Shown one piece after another: positions 61,000 to 64,000 of a stretch of 64,000 nucleotides of DNA. The position numbers and the translations under genes are program-made. The stretch comes from Niebla homalea (taxonomy: Eukaryota; Ascomycota; Lecanoromycetes; Lecanorales; Ramalinaceae), in the NCBI GenBank assembly GCA_019925105.1, contig JAHGAU010000009.1, positions 992,001-1,056,000 of the forward strand. Reading direction: 5' to 3'. Under the pieces are notes generated by a model. It was given only the letters and a program-made list of their open reading frames with translations, made no database searches and was not told the origin of the DNA. How positions within the stretch are numbered: the stretch's first letter is position 1; every line of letters begins with the position of its first letter.

Positions 61000-63900
61000 T
61001 AATAATATTTAATTAATTTGACCAGCGTTTACTTAATAAAGGATAAAATAATAAATACGTTAATTGCATAACGCTTACTTAATAAAGGGCAAGATCTATT
61101 AATTTATTTAAATAACGTAAAATATAAACGTTATTAAGAAAAAATATTATATTAAAATATTAAGGATATAAATTATTTATAGTTATTAATAAGGTCTTAA
61201 TAATATTTTAATTATAAAAGTATCCGTTATATATTATCCTTTAATCCGTAATTAACTTATTATATTAAGTATTAAATACTCCATCCTTTACCCTTTTATA
61301 TAATCCGTTTATTTAATAAACGTTTAATTTTATACTTATTTAAGTCCTTATTATCCTTATACGTAAATACCGGCGGTAAATATATTGGCCGAGGTTTATT
61401 GAAAAAATCCGTATTTGGAGCGGGATATAGTTTTAATTAAACAATCGTAAAAATAAGGTGAATCTTCCAATATTATAATATATTCAGTTTATATATAAGC
61501 CGGCCGACGCGTTTAAGGACCTTAAATAGCCCGATATATTATTATTTATACTTCGGATTACCCTTATTTAAGGGGATAATATATCCTTTATATAATTAAA
61601 ATAATACGTAATCGTTTTCACGTAAATATATTGGTATATATATATGATTATAATAATATTTATTTATTGTCTACGTAATTACGATTATATTTACTACGGT
61701 AATACGGGATATTAAGTAAGAATACGAGGGCAATATTATATTTATTAAATTTAGTATTTTTATTAAGATAAATCCGTATAATACTTTATTCGATATTTAC
61801 GTAATTATTAACGATATTAAATTATTTAAAACTAATTAAATAATAAATAATATTTATAGCTACTTAAACGGATTATTTATCGTATAAATTATAAAGTAAA
61901 ATATAATTTTTATTATTTAATTTATTCTTTTATTAATACCGTTTATTTATAAGTAATATATTATAAAGTATAATAAATCGATATTAAAACGTTTAAAGAA
62001 AGACTTTTAAAGATTTAATAAGAATTTCCTATCTTTATCGGATAGTATAACTTTAAGCAAACCTTAATTAACGATCTTTAAACGTTTAATTAAAACGTCC
62101 GCTTAAGTAAACGCTTAAAACGTTAATCTCCCTAATATAATAATAATACGCTTAATAAATTTATCCGTAATAAATAATATAATATCCTATCTTTTAATAT
62201 TAATAAGTAATATTATAATAAAGTCGATTATAAGCATATAAAATAAATAAAGGATAACGTAAATTAATTATAAATTCCCGTATAATTTATAACGTTTTAT
62301 TTAATAAGTTAAATAAACGGAATAATACCGGATATATAATTTAAAATAATAATTTAATCGGTAAATATACCAGGACGTTAAAATAATTTCGAAATATCGT
62401 TAATAATCTAAATATATTACTTTATATATAAAGTTAAAGATATTTTTAATTACGGACGTCGGTACGTATAAACGTTATAAACCGGACAACTTATTTATAT
62501 AATAAATTAGGTTATCCTTTTATTTATTTATTATTTTAAAACGCTTAATTATAAATCGATTATTTATTCTTAAAATAGGTAATTATTATAAATTATTGTT
62601 TCTTGGGATAAGCAATCTCTATATTGGCGTTTACTTTAATAAAATTAATGATTATTCCGGGATATTATCCTTTAATATTAAAATAAGTTATTTTAATAGT
62701 AAAATAAGTAATTACTATAGAATATCGTTTTACTTTAATAAAATAATTAATTACGATAAAGGTTTTAATAGGATTCGGATTATTCTTATTTCTTTAATTA
62801 TATATATAAGTAAATTTATCGGAGTTTTAAGTAAATATAGCTTATTTCCCCGGATAAACGGTAATTTAATACCGTTTTTAATAAGCAGATTATTATTATT
62901 CTTTAATTATTTATTTACCTTTTTCCAGAACTTATCCTTTTAATAACTTTTTAAAATTTTTTTAAGGAACGGCGGTAATATCTTAACTATACTTATTAAG
63001 AATAACGTATTAACGTATAACCTATTTAGTTTATAATGGTTATCTATATTATTATTATTTAAACTTATAAACCGGGATAAAGCATTAAAAAGGATATATT
63101 CTTTATTAGATTTATACCGGATATTTAATTAAAACTATTAAAGGAATTAAGATAAACGGATATAACGATTATTATTCCTTACTATAAATAACGTTACTAT
63201 AATATTTATTTACTTTATTATATTAAGTATAACCGAGTAATCCGTCTGGATTATTATTGGATATTAAGAGGAATTTATTAAATATTTAACTTTTTTAATA
63301 ATCCAAATAAAGCCGGCGATTTTTAATTCTATAGGCTAATAGTAAGTCTTTATAGTAAATAGCATCTTAAAAAGAAATATAATTGGTTTAATTACTATAT
63401 AAATAAATTACTTCCTTTTTAAGATAACGTATTTTATTTTAACGTAGAATATAATAATACTAAAACCGAATACCTTTAAAACGTTTAAATCGATTTATAG
63501 GACGCGGCCGGGGTTAAAGTATATTAAAACGTACGGTTATAAAAGTACGTCTTATAATAAGTAAAATGATTCCTCTTTTGATAATAATATGGGTATTAAT
63601 AATCGTATAATAGATAAATAGGTTTTACGCTTATTTCCTAACGGGCTATCCTTAAATAAAGTTATTTTAAGTTTCTATAAGGGCTATACTTATTATATAT
63701 AATAATAAATATGATCTTATAAATACCCTATAAATCTTAAGTAATATTTAAGGTTATTAAGCGTAATAAAATACTTTAATAGCTATATTATTATAAGTTT
63801 TTTTTCCGATATTAATAATCCTAATAAATCCACCTTTTATCTTAATAATAAAACGTTAAGGTATCTAAAAACGTCTTTATTAATGAAAGGGAAATATTAT

Positions 63901-64000
63901 ATTTACGTAAAAAAATAAATAATCTCCGTAAATTAAAAACGTATTCGGATAGCTTTTTTAACCTAACGATAATATCGTTAATATATACTTTTATAAAATC
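61000..64000 (+). pseudogene. Decayed coding DNA, not identified
   Basis: Several plus-strand frames are coherent with RIP-type stops: about 61770-62120, 62630-63000 and especially 63220-63660, where the reading keeps Trp, Tyr and Asp residues over 140 codons (for example LDYYWILRGIY at 63242-63274). A frame at 62505-62943 is open but reads Ile/Phe/Tyr-rich and may be a shadow. Shifts between frames suggest indels. If the block at 60779 is a 5' LTR this would be its internal region (gag and beyond). I recognise no family. Confidence 0.35.

Noticed and set aside
1..64000. AT-rich bacterial or mitochondrial genome
   Set aside because: No intact genes at all, retained CpG with lost CpA/TpG, LTR and LINE elements with TSDs, and a chromodomain integrase all point to RIP in a nuclear ascomycete genome.

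Overview
This window looks like an AT-isochore (possibly a centromere-like or subtelomeric block) of a filamentous ascomycete. Almost all of it is transposable-element DNA ruined by repeat-induced point mutation (RIP). CpA and TpG are nearly absent, TpA is very common and CpG is kept, which is the fungal RIP signature. Coding frames run for hundreds of codons but are cut by TAA/TAG wherever CAA, CAG or TGG would be expected. I found no intact gene, rRNA or functional tRNA.

Element classes seen: (1) Tad1-like LINEs with a CCHC ORF1, an APE-type endonuclease, an RT and a 3' tail of GATT/AATC repeats. Copies or pieces lie at 1-470, 4056-9877, 16618-22031, 28489-34006 plus 40836-41137, 34976-40822, and as a mosaic over 45.3-56.5 kb. 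(2) Two Ty1/copia elements with half-tRNA-iMet primer sites, at 10850-16449 (+) and 23215-42483 (-). (3) A Ty3/gypsy chromovirus pol (integrase, C-terminal chromodomain) split into four or more pieces, and a second gypsy RT/RNase H remnant at 56.5-59.6 kb. (4) Short non-autonomous LTR elements (TRIM-like) at 1798-3395, 22264-42991 (opened by an insertion), 57282-58875 and 34007-34964, plus solo LTRs at 3799-3963 and 48069-48244.

Layout. The backbone of 9.9-43.3 kb is one gypsy pol frame. LINE B, copia-1, LINE C and TRIM-B1 landed in it. TRIM-B1 holds copia-2, copia-2 holds LINE E, and LINE E holds LINE D and TRIM-S, so the stack is five layers deep. Target-site duplications (TSDs) can be read at every level. 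Taking the insertions out rejoins the gypsy frame from integrase to chromodomain. From 45.3 to 56.5 kb LINE fragments alternate in orientation with a recombined solo LTR between them. From 56.5 kb come gypsy-2 with TRIM-B2 inside it, a GC-rich array of short hairpins (about 59.8-60.5 kb), and 3 kb of decayed coding DNA I could not identify.

Most notable: in four LTR elements the outer parts of the LTRs escaped RIP while the inner parts are heavily mutated, so RIP fades toward the edges of a repeat. TRIM-S is the youngest layer and almost free of RIP. A stem-loop segment near the 3' end is shared by the TRIMs and copia-1. A less mutated frame with a possible intron (43.3-45.1 kb) is unidentified. 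All identifications come from reading the sequence by eye; no database search was possible.
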